DNA of 9,348 bases from JBBDXA01 sp040902585 (GCA_040902585.1 JBBDXA010000014.1:1-9348); one strand, 5' to 3'. Counted from the stretch's first letter, positions 1 to 6,145 are shown. The notes: generated by a model from the sequence alone, not told the origin. Translations and numbers: made by a program.

Positions 1-463
1 AGGGATTGCCGTTGGAAACGAAGGACGCGATGAAGCCGGTGTTGAAGCCTTCGACGTAGCTGTCATCGGCATCGGATGCGGTGGCGCCATCCGTCGCGTT
101 GCCTTCGAACAGGCCGTCGGTGAAGACGGTGGAGTCGGAGATCGCGAAGCCGTCGTCATCGCGGTCGTAGCCGATGCCGAAGATGAACTCGCCGAAGGAG
201 AACTGATTGGACACTTTGGCGAACAGTCGCGGGTCCGCCATGACGATGTCGTGAAACATCTGCTGACTGGTGGCTGCGCCATCCCAGCGATAGCCCCAGA
301 TGAGCGGATCGAGACCGTCCGCCCAGTCGATGACCAGGCCAGCGCGGTTGGCACCGGTTCCCACGTAGAACGTGATGTCATCGAGCGTCAGCGCGTGGGC
401 CTTCATCGAAGGCAGAAGAAGAAACAGACCGACCGACACAATGGAAAAAAGCTGGCGTCGCAT
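1..463 (-). CDS. Secreted GYRWDG-motif protein, B12-riboswitch controlled (partial, C-terminus off window)
   Basis: Leftward frame open for 154 codons from the ATG at 461-463 to the window edge; the C-terminus is missing. An AAAGGAG Shine-Dalgarno lies 7 nt before the ATG and fixes the start. Residues 1-24 form a signal peptide (MRR, hydrophobic SIVSVGLFLLLP, cleavage after KAHA). The mature part opens with a segment containing YVGTGANRAGLVIDW (33-47) and WGYRWDG (56-62), followed by Asp/Gly-rich sequence. This GxGxNxAxLVIDW...WGYRWDG pattern is familiar from exported proteins of planctomycetes, Verrucomicrobia and Bacteroidetes, often with PEP-CTERM tails, but I know no firm biochemical function for it. 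A cobalamin riboswitch precedes the gene, so I infer a role linked to B12, such as corrinoid capture at the surface or a B12-independent substitute. Whether a PEP-CTERM tail is present cannot be seen. The existence of the gene is near certain; the function is open. Confidence 0.88.
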   Translation of the reverse strand, partial: MRRQLFSIVSVGLFLLLPSMKAHALTLDDITFYVGTGANRAGLVIDWADGLDPLIWGYRWDGAATSQQMFHDIVMADPRLFAKVSNQFSFGEFIFGIGYDRDDDGFAISDSTVFTDGLFEGNATDGATASDADDSYVEGFNTGFIASFVSNGNP

Positions 464-624
464 GGGCGACTCCTTTCCCGGTCCCGATTCGCGCGGGGCC
501 GCCCCTTTGGCTTCAATAGAGAAAACACCGCCCAAGCGGAGACGTGAATCGACGGGAACACTGTCCCAAGGGGAATGAACAGGTCGAACCCGCCGCGTCC
601 CTTTCGCGAGGACCACGGGTGTTC

Positions 625-812
625 GACAGGCAGGTCTTCCGGCTCAGGGCTGCCCGCTCGCCTTCCCGACTCACCCATTGCAGGCGAATCAGTGGCTGGT
701 TTGAGCGGGACGTTTCATGCCCATCACGGCGGCGCGTCCGCGGGAGATTGGAGCAAGGCCGGGCCTCACTCGCACTCCACTTCCCTTTTCACCCGCCCGA
801 AGGCGAGCACCT
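625..812 (-). promoter_or_regulatory. Cobalamin (adenosylcobalamin-type) riboswitch
   Basis: Read on the minus strand, the segment begins with a GC stem and GGGTGAAAAGGGAAG, then GTGCGAGTGAGGCC, CCCGCGGACGCG, CCAGCCACTG, GTGAGTCGGGAAGGCGAGC, and ends with the B12 box GAGCCGGAAGACCTGCCTG. The GGGAA, CCACTG, GGGAAGGC and GCCGGAAGACCTGCC blocks occur in the order and spacing of the known cobalamin riboswitch family (Rfam RF00174). It lies in the 5' leader of the GYRWDG gene, whose ATG is about 160 nt downstream. That 160-nt stretch (464-624) holds no gene. It has a short GGGGC-GGCCCC dyad and the Shine-Dalgarno, and I cannot tell whether control is by termination or by hiding the ribosome site. 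By family rule, bound cobalamin should repress the gene. Confidence 0.93.
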
Positions 813-827
813 GTTGAACGAAACAGG

Positions 828-856
828 ATCATACGACGATCAGGCAGCGCTCGCAA
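828..856 (-). promoter_or_regulatory. Sigma70-like promoter of the riboswitch-GYRWDG transcript
   Basis: On the minus strand TTGCGA (851-856) and TATGAT (828-833) are separated by exactly 17 bp. The -10 matches the consensus in 5 of 6 positions and the -35 in 4 of 6. A transcript would start near 821, only about 10 nt before the first riboswitch stem, which is where a riboswitch leader should begin. Confidence 0.6.
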
Positions 857-863
857 CCGAACC

Positions 864-882
864 CATGCACACCCAGTGCATG
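864..882. repeat. Perfect 7-bp dyad between divergent promoters
   Basis: CATGCAC-accca-GTGCATG: 7-bp arms with a 5-bp centre. It lies upstream of the -35 of the riboswitch promoter and at the -35 position of the def promoter, so it could be an operator for either gene. It is short enough to be chance; no regulator is encoded in the window. Confidence 0.35.
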
Positions 883-887
883 AGCTT

Positions 888-896
888 TGCTACTAT
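888..896 (+). promoter_or_regulatory. Extended -10 promoter of def (possible leaderless mRNA)
   Basis: TG (888-889), one base, then TACTAT (891-896) make an extended -10 element, with no clear -35. Transcription would start at about 903-906, essentially on the def ATG at 906. There is no Shine-Dalgarno in the bases before that ATG, so a leaderless or near-leaderless message fits. Confidence 0.4.
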
Positions 897-905
897 TTCA
901 GCGAC

Positions 906-1418
906 ATGGCGATCGACCCGAACAAGCTCGAAATCGTGAACTACCCGCACCCCGTCCTGCGCGCCAAGGCGAAGACCGTGGCGGAGATTACGGATGAGGT
1001 GCGCGCCGTCGCCATCAAGATGCTCCAGCTCATGCATGAAGCCCCGGGCGTCGGTCTGGCCGCGCCGCAGGTCGGCCTCTCCTGGCGTCTATTCGTCGCT
1101 AACCCGACAGGTGAACCTGAAGACGATCGCGTCTTTATCAACCCCACGCTCAAAGAGCCGAGCCGCAACGTGGAAGACTACGAAGAAGGCTGCCTCAGTC
1201 TGCCGGACATTCGCGCGGACATACGCAGGCCTAAGGCGATCACCATCACCGCCACCGGCCTGGACGGGAAACCATTCACCCTCACCAGCGATGAACTGCC
1301 CGCCCGCGTCTGGCAGCACGAATACGATCACCTCGACGGCGTCCTCATCCTCGACCGCATGAGCCCGGCTGACAAGATCGCGGTGAGGAAGAAAATCAAA
1401 GAACTGGAAGAAGCATAA
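906..1418 (+). CDS. def: Peptide deformylase
   Basis: Removes the formyl group from the N-terminal formyl-methionine of nascent proteins at the ribosome; a cytosolic Fe/Zn metallohydrolase. The 170-residue length is typical. All three family motifs are intact: GVGLAAPQ (48-55), EGCLS (94-98) and QHEYDH (137-142). The metal ligands are Cys96, His138 and His142, with catalytic Glu139. The frame is open upstream to 717, but that part overlaps the riboswitch antisense and has no family similarity, so MAIDPNKLEI at 906 is the start. No Shine-Dalgarno is visible; see the extended -10 just upstream. It is transcribed divergently from the GYRWDG gene and convergently with the DMT-family gene. Its stop codon TAA is the second to fourth base of a family A repeat. 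Confidence 0.96.
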   Translation: MAIDPNKLEIVNYPHPVLRAKAKTVAEITDEVRAVAIKMLQLMHEAPGVGLAAPQVGLSWRLFVANPTGEPEDDRVFINPTLKEPSRNVEDYEEGCLSLPDIRADIRRPKAITITATGLDGKPFTLTSDELPARVWQHEYDHLDGVLILDRMSPADKIAVRKKIKELEEA

Positions 1419-1439
1419 AGCCGCGACCGGTGGTCGCGG
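1415..1439 (+). repeat. Family A palindromic repeat, copy 1 (contains def stop codon)
   Basis: A 25-bp element: ATAAAG followed by the perfect hairpin CCGCGACC-GGT-GGTCGCGG. It is identical to the copies at 1503-1527 and 1995-2019. The TAA at 1416-1418 is the def stop. In the def direction no T-run follows the hairpin, so it is not a canonical intrinsic terminator for def. Read from the opposite strand the hairpin is followed by CTTTAT. Confidence 0.9.
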
Positions 1440-1502
1440 GGCGCGGCAGGCCCCATGTCACCGAACTTGCATAGATCTGACGAACCCGCGTCCGCCGCTG
1501 GA

Positions 1503-1527
1503 CCGCGACCACCGGTCGCGGCTTTAT
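1503..1527 (-). repeat. Family A palindromic repeat, copy 2 (contains DMT-protein stop codon)
   Basis: Same 25-bp element on the minus strand; the stop TAA of the leftward membrane-protein gene is at 1524-1526. It faces copy 1 tail to tail across a 63-bp spacer (1440-1502) in which I see no gene. For rightward transcripts leaving def, this copy reads as an 8-bp GC hairpin followed by CTTTAT and could stop them; copy 1 does the same for leftward transcripts. Confidence 0.9.
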
Positions 1528-1928
1528 GGTTCGTCGTGCGATGCCACATCCACGACCCCCTGCTTCTCATCAAACACGCGCATCGTGTCCTTCTTCCACG
1601 GCTCAAAAATGAACGTCGCGCCGATGCAGATCAACACGAAGCCGATGATCACGTTCCAGCGGATCGCTTCCTTCAAATAGAACCACGCGAAGACGACGAA
1701 GACCGCCAGCGTGATCACCTCCTGGATCGTCTTGAGCTGGGCGGCCGTGAGGCCGGCGTTGTGCCCGATGCGGTTGGCGGGCACCTGGAAGCAATACTCG
1801 AAGAACGCAATGAACCAGCTCAGGACGATCGCGATCCAGATCGCGGTCTGTTTGTGCTTGAGGTGGCCGTACCACGCGAAGGTCATAAATATGTTCGACA
1901 GCAGAAGCAATACGACGGTCTTCCACAT
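1524..1928 (-). CDS. DMT-family (DUF486-type) small membrane protein
   Basis: A 134-residue inner-membrane protein with four hydrophobic helices at about 3-20, 29-47, 69-86 and 91-108. Its SNIFMTFAWYGHLK (11-24), FFEYCFQVPANRIG (42-55) and LKTIQEVITL (65-74) segments are the hallmark of the DUF486/DMT-superfamily group, which consists of half-size relatives of EamA/SMR transporters. Their substrate is unknown; such proteins would have to pair to make a transporter. GGAG 8 nt before the ATG at 1926-1928 sets the start, in preference to an in-frame ATG nine codons earlier. Residues 111-134 are a charged tail beyond the usual family end of about 115. The stop codon lies inside a family A repeat. 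The sequence upstream is cut by the assembly gap 41 bp from the start codon, so its promoter and operon partner are unknown. Confidence 0.9.
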   Translation of the reverse strand: MWKTVVLLLLSNIFMTFAWYGHLKHKQTAIWIAIVLSWFIAFFEYCFQVPANRIGHNAGLTAAQLKTIQEVITLAVFVVFAWFYLKEAIRWNVIIGFVLICIGATFIFEPWKKDTMRVFDEKQGVVDVASHDEP

Positions 1929-1955
1929 GACATGATCTCCAATAATGTTTGACAC

Positions 1956-1987
1956 AAAGCCGCGGGCCCNNNNNNNNNNGGTCGCCC
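1956..1987. repeat. Probable further family A copy broken by the assembly gap
   Basis: AAAGCCGCG at 1956-1964 matches the left part of family A. GGTCGC at 1980-1985, just past the Ns, matches its right arm. The intervening bases GGGCC do not match, so this may be a degenerate copy or a poorly assembled cluster. Confidence 0.4.
1970..1979. other. Assembly gap (10 Ns)
   Basis: Ten Ns in a row, most likely a scaffold join of arbitrary length. Repeat sequence lies on both sides, which is a likely cause of the break. The true distance between the DMT-family and S51 genes is unknown and genes may be missing here. Confidence 0.97.
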
Positions 1988-1994
1988 GTTCAGA

Positions 1995-2019
1995 CCGCGA
2001 CCACCGGTCGCGGCTTTAT
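1995..2019 (-). repeat. Family A palindromic repeat, copy 3 (contains S51 protein stop codon)
   Basis: Third identical 25-bp copy on the minus strand; the TAA at 2016-2018 is the stop of the cyanophycinase-like gene. Copies 2 and 3 also share the next two bases (TC in repeat orientation), giving 27 bp of identity; copy 1 differs there. Confidence 0.9.
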
Positions 2020-3623
2020 TGAACCTTTTTCTTCGCCTTCAAATCATACTTCTCCCCTGCCGCGAGCTTCGTGTAGTTCGCTTCGCCGCCCTCCAACTTG
2101 GCGCGGTCGTAGATGTACACATTGCTCTTTCCAACCACGCGAACCGTCTGGCCCTTCACGATGATGGCGGTGGATTCATCGATGCCCAGGCACATGAGCT
2201 GCGGGAAGGTGCGCTTGACATCTTCCAGGTCGGCAAAGCGTTTGCGCTGGGCGAAGTGCTGGTCGATGGCGACGCCGGTGAGGAACCCGAACCCGCGTTC
2301 GTAACCCTCCGCCATCATGTTGGTATTACCCAAAGGATCGCCGCGCACGAGATACTCGCCCTGGATGGTCGCCCCTGCACTTGAGCCGCCGATGACGCCG
2401 CCTGCTTCGAGCATTTCATGGATCGCCTTGAGCGCGGGCGTGTTCTCGTAAGCATCGACGAAGCGCCACTGCCGGCCGCCGCTGAACCAGATGCCTTTGG
2501 CTTCGCGCAGCGACTTCGTGATCGCTCGGGAACCCGCTTCCTCAAGTGACTTCGCGTGGATGACCTTCACGTTCTTCGCCCCCGCGTTCTTCAGCATGCC
2601 CACCTCGCCGACTCTTTCAGCCGGCACCTCATCACCCAGGGCGTTGGAGATGATGACCAGCGGAGCATCCACGCCGCCCGCCTCTTCGATGAACGCCTTC
2701 AGCGCCTCGGCAGGCGTGCCGCCGCCGCCGACGATCACGAGCGTGCCTTTGCCCAGGGCCTTGGGCACAGGCAATTCCGCGGGCGGAAAAGTGTCGCCGG
2801 CGCGGGCGATGGCCGCGCGGTGCATGGCCATCAGGTCGGCGTAACCGCCCTCTTTCAGCACGATTTCCCGCGCCGGCCGGGTCTTCGATGCGCCGAGAAT
2901 GATCGTCACATTGCCTTCGCCCACCACGCGCATGAACCGGCTTTTGAGGACGAGCGCCGTGCCTTCATCGATGCCGTATCCCGCGAGGCCCGGATGCTCC
3001 TTCAGCGCTGCCAGCAGTCGCACCTTGCGCTCGCGCTGGTTGAAATGTTGATCGATGATCGCCCCGGGCATGAGGCCGAGGCCCGAGCCCATTTCGGGGG
3101 CCGGATTGCCCTGGCGAATCATGGTGCGCGACATGATCGCCGCCCCCGCTGATGAACCGCCGATGACGCCGCCACGGTCTAACACCTTGTATAGTTCCTC
3201 TTCGACCAGCGTGTTGACATAAGTAGACTCCAGTCGCGACTGCTGCCCGCCTTCAAACCACACCGCCGTCGCCTTCGTCAAGGGTTCAACGAACGCCTTC
3301 TCCCCCGCCTTGTCGCGGCTGACCGTGTGCAGCACCGTCACATGCTCAAACCCCCGCGCCTGCCAGGCCTTCACATATTTCTCCGCTTCGACTTCCTCCT
3401 TCGTCAGGCCGGCCGTGGGAATGATGATGAGCTTCGCCTCCGCAGCGCCCGCGAGCTTCACGAATTCCTTCACCACGCTGTCAGGCAGCTTGCCGCCGCC
3501 GTGGATGACCAGCGAGCCTTTGATCGGATGCGGGAGCTCGGCGGCAGCGCGTCCGGGCAGGGGAGAGGATAGCGCCAACAGGAGTGCGACGACGAAAAGG
3601 CGCGGCGGGATGCGATGAGTCAT
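2016..3623 (-). CDS. Secreted tandem cyanophycinase-like peptidase (S51 family)
   Basis: A 535-residue protein made of two peptidase S51 modules. Cyanophycinases cleave the Asp-Arg storage polymer cyanophycin into beta-Asp-Arg; related S51 enzymes cleave Asp dipeptides. Residues 1-28 form a signal peptide (basic start, FVVALLLALSS, cleavage near RAAA), so it acts outside the cytoplasm. Module 1 (about 35-245) has FEGGQQ (123-128), GGSSAGA (155-161), DQHF (191-194) and GIDEGTA (217-223). Module 2 (about 292-505) has FSGGRQ (380-385), GGSSAGA (412-418), DQHF (454-457) and GIDESTA (480-486). By family knowledge the triads are Ser158/His193/Glu220 and Ser415/His456/Glu483; His to Glu is 27 residues in both, as in CphB. 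AAGGAA 8 nt upstream supports the ATG at 3621-3623 over one 29 codons earlier. No cyanophycin synthetase is seen, so the true substrate is uncertain. Confidence 0.9.
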   Translation of the reverse strand: MTHRIPPRLFVVALLLALSSPLPGRAAAELPHPIKGSLVIHGGGKLPDSVVKEFVKLAGAAEAKLIIIPTAGLTKEEVEAEKYVKAWQARGFEHVTVLHTVSRDKAGEKAFVEPLTKATAVWFEGGQQSRLESTYVNTLVEEELYKVLDRGGVIGGSSAGAAIMSRTMIRQGNPAPEMGSGLGLMPGAIIDQHFNQRERKVRLLAALKEHPGLAGYGIDEGTALVLKSRFMRVVGEGNVTIILGASKTRPAREIVLKEGGYADLMAMHRAAIARAGDTFPPAELPVPKALGKGTLVIVGGGGTPAEALKAFIEEAGGVDAPLVIISNALGDEVPAERVGEVGMLKNAGAKNVKVIHAKSLEEAGSRAITKSLREAKGIWFSGGRQWRFVDAYENTPALKAIHEMLEAGGVIGGSSAGATIQGEYLVRGDPLGNTNMMAEGYERGFGFLTGVAIDQHFAQRKRFADLEDVKRTFPQLMCLGIDESTAIIVKGQTVRVVGKSNVYIYDRAKLEGGEANYTKLAAGEKYDLKAKKKVQ

Positions 3624-3656
3624 TGGGCGGTTCCTTCGGCAGCGAACAATCAGACT

Positions 3657-3695
3657 GGAGCACCGTCCCGGAAGGGCGGTGCATCTGGCACACGG
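3657..3695 (+). repeat. Family B hairpin repeat, copy 1
   Basis: GGAGCACCGTCCC-GGAA-GGGCGGTGC: a stem GCACCG/CGGTGC, one bulged T, CCC/GGG and a GGAA loop. It aligns with the copies at 9125 and 9278 (31 of 39 bases the same as the 9125 copy). It lies between the S51 gene start and the PEP-CTERM gene end. No convincing promoter for the S51 gene is seen in 3624-3719. Confidence 0.75.
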
Positions 3696-3719
3696 AATAC
3701 ATACGAGCAACGAATGAAA

Positions 3720-3747
3720 GCGACCCCGACCATAAGGCCGGGGTCGC
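3720..3747 (-). terminator. Intrinsic terminator of the PEP-CTERM gene
   Basis: On the minus strand GCGACCCCG (3739-3747) pairs with CGGGGTCGC (3720-3728) as a perfect 9-bp stem. The 10-nt loop can add two more G-C pairs. The hairpin is followed by TTTCATTCGTT, a short T-rich tail. It starts 33 nt after the PEP-CTERM stop codon. It is the only hairpin in the window with a fair T-run in the direction of its gene. Confidence 0.65.
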
Positions 3748-3780
3748 GAATGATCCTATCAGATGAAGGGGTGCGAACGA

Positions 3781-5217
3781 TCAGGCGCGAATCGCCGAGC
3801 GGCGGCGCAGGACGCCGACCATGCCCAGGGCGAGCAGGGAAAGCGTGGCGGGCTCGGGGACGGGAGCGAGCATGATCGACAGGCCGCTGAGCGGGACTTC
3901 GGTGTCGTTGGCGAGTCGGCCGTCGAACACGATGCGGACGGGGCCCGAGCCGTCGGTGAAGAAGCTGAAGGTCGCGCTGGTCATGGCCACCTGGTCGGTC
4001 GTGAGAGTGCCGACGGCGGTGTTGAAAGAGGCGTTGCCCAAGGCCAGCGTATCGACGTAGCCCGCGCCGGTGTCGACAAAAATCCCGATCGCTTCGCTCT
4101 GCGCGAAACCGGAATCCTTGTGGTACGAGGTGATCTCGTAGGCACCGGCGGCAAGGTTATCGAGCGTGACGCGGATGATGCCGCCGTTGTTCTTGACGAA
4201 GTCTTCGCCCAGATCGACCAGGTCGCTGCCGCTGTTGGCGGAGTTGCCGCGGTCGCGCCAGTCGATGCCGCCGGTCGTGGTGCCGGTCTGATTGACGTTG
4301 TCAATGGCGATGGTGAAGACGCCGTCAACGGTGCTGACGAAGATCGGAGCGAGGTTCTGGCCGTTGGCGCCGCTGGCCGCGCCGGTGATGCCGATGTGAC
4401 CGGCCTGCACGTCCTGCGCCACGGGGCCGATGTCCAGGAAAGTCTTACCGCTGGCGGCGTTGTATTGCGTGACTGCGCCGCCGTTGAGGGTGAGGGCGTC
4501 GGACTGGAGACGGACGTTGAGCGTGACCGTATCGACGAAGAGGGTCGCGCCGCCGATGGGCTGCCGGAGGGCGGTGGTGATGCCCAGGTTGTCGTTGTTG
4601 GCATCGCCGCCGAGGGTGCCCGCGCCGGACTGGATGACGGTGAACGCGTTGGGGCCGGCCGTGTAGTTGCTGGTGCCGTTCTGCGTGTGGCGATGGCCGC
4701 TGCCGTCGTTGCCGACGTACCCGGCGATGGCCGCCACGGCCCCGGCACTGACCGCGTCGTTCGTTCCGCCGACGCCGCTGTTGTCGTCGAACAGACTGAT
4801 CGAGTAGGAATAGATATCGCCCGTGCGCACCGTCAACGGCACGTTCAAGGCGAACGTGTTGCCGTTGCCGTCGCCCACGCTCAGGATGGAGCTGCCGCTC
4901 CAGCCCAGGTGAACGCCCTTGAGCGAACCTGCGGCACCGGAGGTGTCCTGGTCGTTGATGTACCCGACCACGCCGGCGGGAATCGCCCCGCCTACCAGGT
5001 TCGGATCCTTCTGATTCAGAGCCGCCGCGGGCGCGGCGGTCGGGCCCATCGTGAACTGCCCCGCCGTGGAACTGACCGTGATCGGCGTCAGCAGCGTCAG
5101 CGTGCCGCCGCCGGTGGACGCATCGGTCTGCGTGAAACTGAACTGAACGGGCACAGCCTGCGCCGCCGCCGTCAGCGACAACGAGGCCAGCAATACCATC
5201 AGACGTTGCTTGATCAT
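3781..5217 (-). CDS. PEP-CTERM sorting-domain surface protein
   Basis: A 478-residue exported protein. Residues 1-21 form a signal peptide (MIKQR, hydrophobic core, cleavage after AQA). The C-terminus is a classic PEP-CTERM signal: VPEPAT (453-458), a hydrophobic stretch (about 459-470) and RRR (471-473). By family knowledge such proteins are cut and anchored by an exosortase, and are linked to exopolysaccharide or biofilm; no exosortase gene lies in the window. The body is Gly/Ala/Asn/Asp-rich, probably all beta, with no cysteine. Residues about 316-450 (beginning GGIDWRDRGNS, with LGEDFVKNNGG and ITSYHKDSGF) look like a beta-sandwich module seen before PEP-CTERM tails in planctomycetes. The N-terminal half is unrecognised. 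GGAGAG upstream of the ATG at 5215-5217 sets the start. A terminator hairpin follows at 3747-3720. Confidence 0.93.
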   Translation of the reverse strand: MIKQRLMVLLASLSLTAAAQAVPVQFSFTQTDASTGGGTLTLLTPITVSSTAGQFTMGPTAAPAAALNQKDPNLVGGAIPAGVVGYINDQDTSGAAGSLKGVHLGWSGSSILSVGDGNGNTFALNVPLTVRTGDIYSYSISLFDDNSGVGGTNDAVSAGAVAAIAGYVGNDGSGHRHTQNGTSNYTAGPNAFTVIQSGAGTLGGDANNDNLGITTALRQPIGGATLFVDTVTLNVRLQSDALTLNGGAVTQYNAASGKTFLDIGPVAQDVQAGHIGITGAASGANGQNLAPIFVSTVDGVFTIAIDNVNQTGTTTGGIDWRDRGNSANSGSDLVDLGEDFVKNNGGIIRVTLDNLAAGAYEITSYHKDSGFAQSEAIGIFVDTGAGYVDTLALGNASFNTAVGTLTTDQVAMTSATFSFFTDGSGPVRIVFDGRLANDTEVPLSGLSIMLAPVPEPATLSLLALGMVGVLRRRSAIRA

Positions 5218-5641
5218 GGAACACTCTCCTGCCAGAAAAGGGTGAATGGGATACGAAACGAGCGGCGAGCGGCGAATACCGACAGACACCGCGATCAATT
5301 CTCTTCATGATGGATTGGCGATGGCGAACATGGCCGAATGACTGCCTTCTCCCCGAAAGGAAGGGTTCGACAGCAGGAGGTTGAGAATCCACCCAGGCGC
5401 TGCCGGCCCCGTACGTGAACAATCCTCATAGAAATACCACCACATCCCTGTAACGACAAGGTAAATTGGAGAAAAAATTCCGCTTATGAGGCTCTTCCTC
5501 TCCATCCGCAATAGCGTCCCCGTCCTGCTTCGCCGCCACATTTCACTGGCGTCTGGGCGATCCACCTGATAATCTGGCTGGGCCGTCACTTCGGCGGCAC
5601 CTCTCGTCTGGGCGGATCGACAACTTCGAAAGGAACCTGCC
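5218..5641. other. 424-bp divergent intergenic region
   Basis: It separates the leftward PEP-CTERM gene from the rightward small secreted gene. I see no credible gene: a 112-codon leftward frame here (5305-5643) has no family look. The part 5450-5490 is clearly more AT-rich than its surroundings, with AATTTTTTC on the minus strand, and adjoins a candidate PEP-CTERM promoter. For the rightward gene, GATAAT (5568-5573) is a fair -10 without a good -35. A leader of about 200 nt before the PEP-CTERM ATG would contain a weak CTGC...GCAG fold (about 5342-5376), which I cannot assign to a riboswitch class. Confidence 0.5.
5431..5459 (-). promoter_or_regulatory. Candidate promoter of the PEP-CTERM gene
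   Basis: On the minus strand TTGTCG (5454-5459) and TATTTC (5431-5436) are 17 bp apart, with an AT-rich stretch just upstream that could act as an UP element. Matches are 4 of 6 and 3 of 6, so it is only suggestive. It would give a leader of about 205 nt. Confidence 0.3.
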
Positions 5642-6112
5642 ATGGGTTACGTTGCGGGAATCAGCCGTGTGTTTGCTCTGGGACTCTTGTGTACACTCTT
5701 CGGCATGCCGTCGGCGGCCATGGCCCAGGACAAGAAAAAAGAGACGACCAAAGAGAAAGACGCGCCCAAGGACAAGAGCGGCGTGGAGTGGACGCCGATT
5801 CTGACGATCACCGCGCGGGCGCCGGCCGTGGCGGGGGCGACCTACGTCGGCAGCGAAGAGTTCAAAACCGAAGAGAAGGCCCTGCGTTTCAAGATCAAGA
5901 TCGCCTCCGCCGAGGGCAAGGGCGGCAACATGGTCCTGACGCTCTACAAGCTGGGCAAGCCGGTGAAGAAGATTCCCATCGCCAAGCTCAACCGCGACGG
6001 CGAAAAGGAAGTGGCGATTCCCATCGAGCCGGGCGATTACAAGATCGAAGTGAGCGTGAACAACGTGAACGCTTCGGTGACGATCGAGACGGGGAAGAAG
6101 GCCAGTAAGTAG
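5642..6112 (+). CDS. Small secreted protein of unknown function
   Basis: 156 residues; I do not recognise a family. Residues 1-28 are a signal peptide (hydrophobic VFALGLLCTLFG, cleavage after SAAMA), so the product is exported. Residues 29-46 are a Lys/Glu/Asp-rich linker. The rest, about 47-152, alternates hydrophobic and polar residues with turns such as EGKGGN and EPGDYKIEV, as in a beta-sandwich of the kind used for ligand or surface binding. The end is Lys-rich. The only cysteine lies in the signal peptide (Cys17); no lipobox is present. AAAGGA 7 nt before the ATG supports the start. A family C hairpin repeat follows 33 nt after the stop. Transcribed alone, divergent from the PEP-CTERM gene. 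Confidence 0.85.
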   Translation: MGYVAGISRVFALGLLCTLFGMPSAAMAQDKKKETTKEKDAPKDKSGVEWTPILTITARAPAVAGATYVGSEEFKTEEKALRFKIKIASAEGKGGNMVLTLYKLGKPVKKIPIAKLNRDGEKEVAIPIEPGDYKIEVSVNNVNASVTIETGKKASK

Positions 6113-6145
6113 GCCGCGGGGTGCGCGACATCGAGTGAGGTCGTT

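Noticed and set aside
717..905. N-terminal extension of peptide deformylase from the ATG at 717
   Set aside because: It runs through the antisense of the riboswitch and its promoter and has no family similarity; the normal-length enzyme starts at 906.
1455..1952. Plus-strand frame over the DMT-family gene
   Set aside because: Charged low-complexity antisense product; the minus strand encodes a recognisable four-helix family.
1415..2019. CRISPR array from the repeated 25-mers
   Set aside because: Copies are in mixed orientation, irregularly spaced and overlap stop codons; no cas gene is present.
3763..5310. A 515-codon open frame on the plus strand
   Set aside because: It is antisense to the PEP-CTERM gene, Arg/Gly/Ala/Asp-rich low-complexity, without a ribosome site or known motif. 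It arises because high-GC coding DNA has few stops on the opposite strand.
5305..5643. 112-codon leftward frame upstream of the PEP-CTERM gene
   Set aside because: No ribosome site, mixed composition, no motif; it overlaps the ribosome site and start of the rightward secreted gene.
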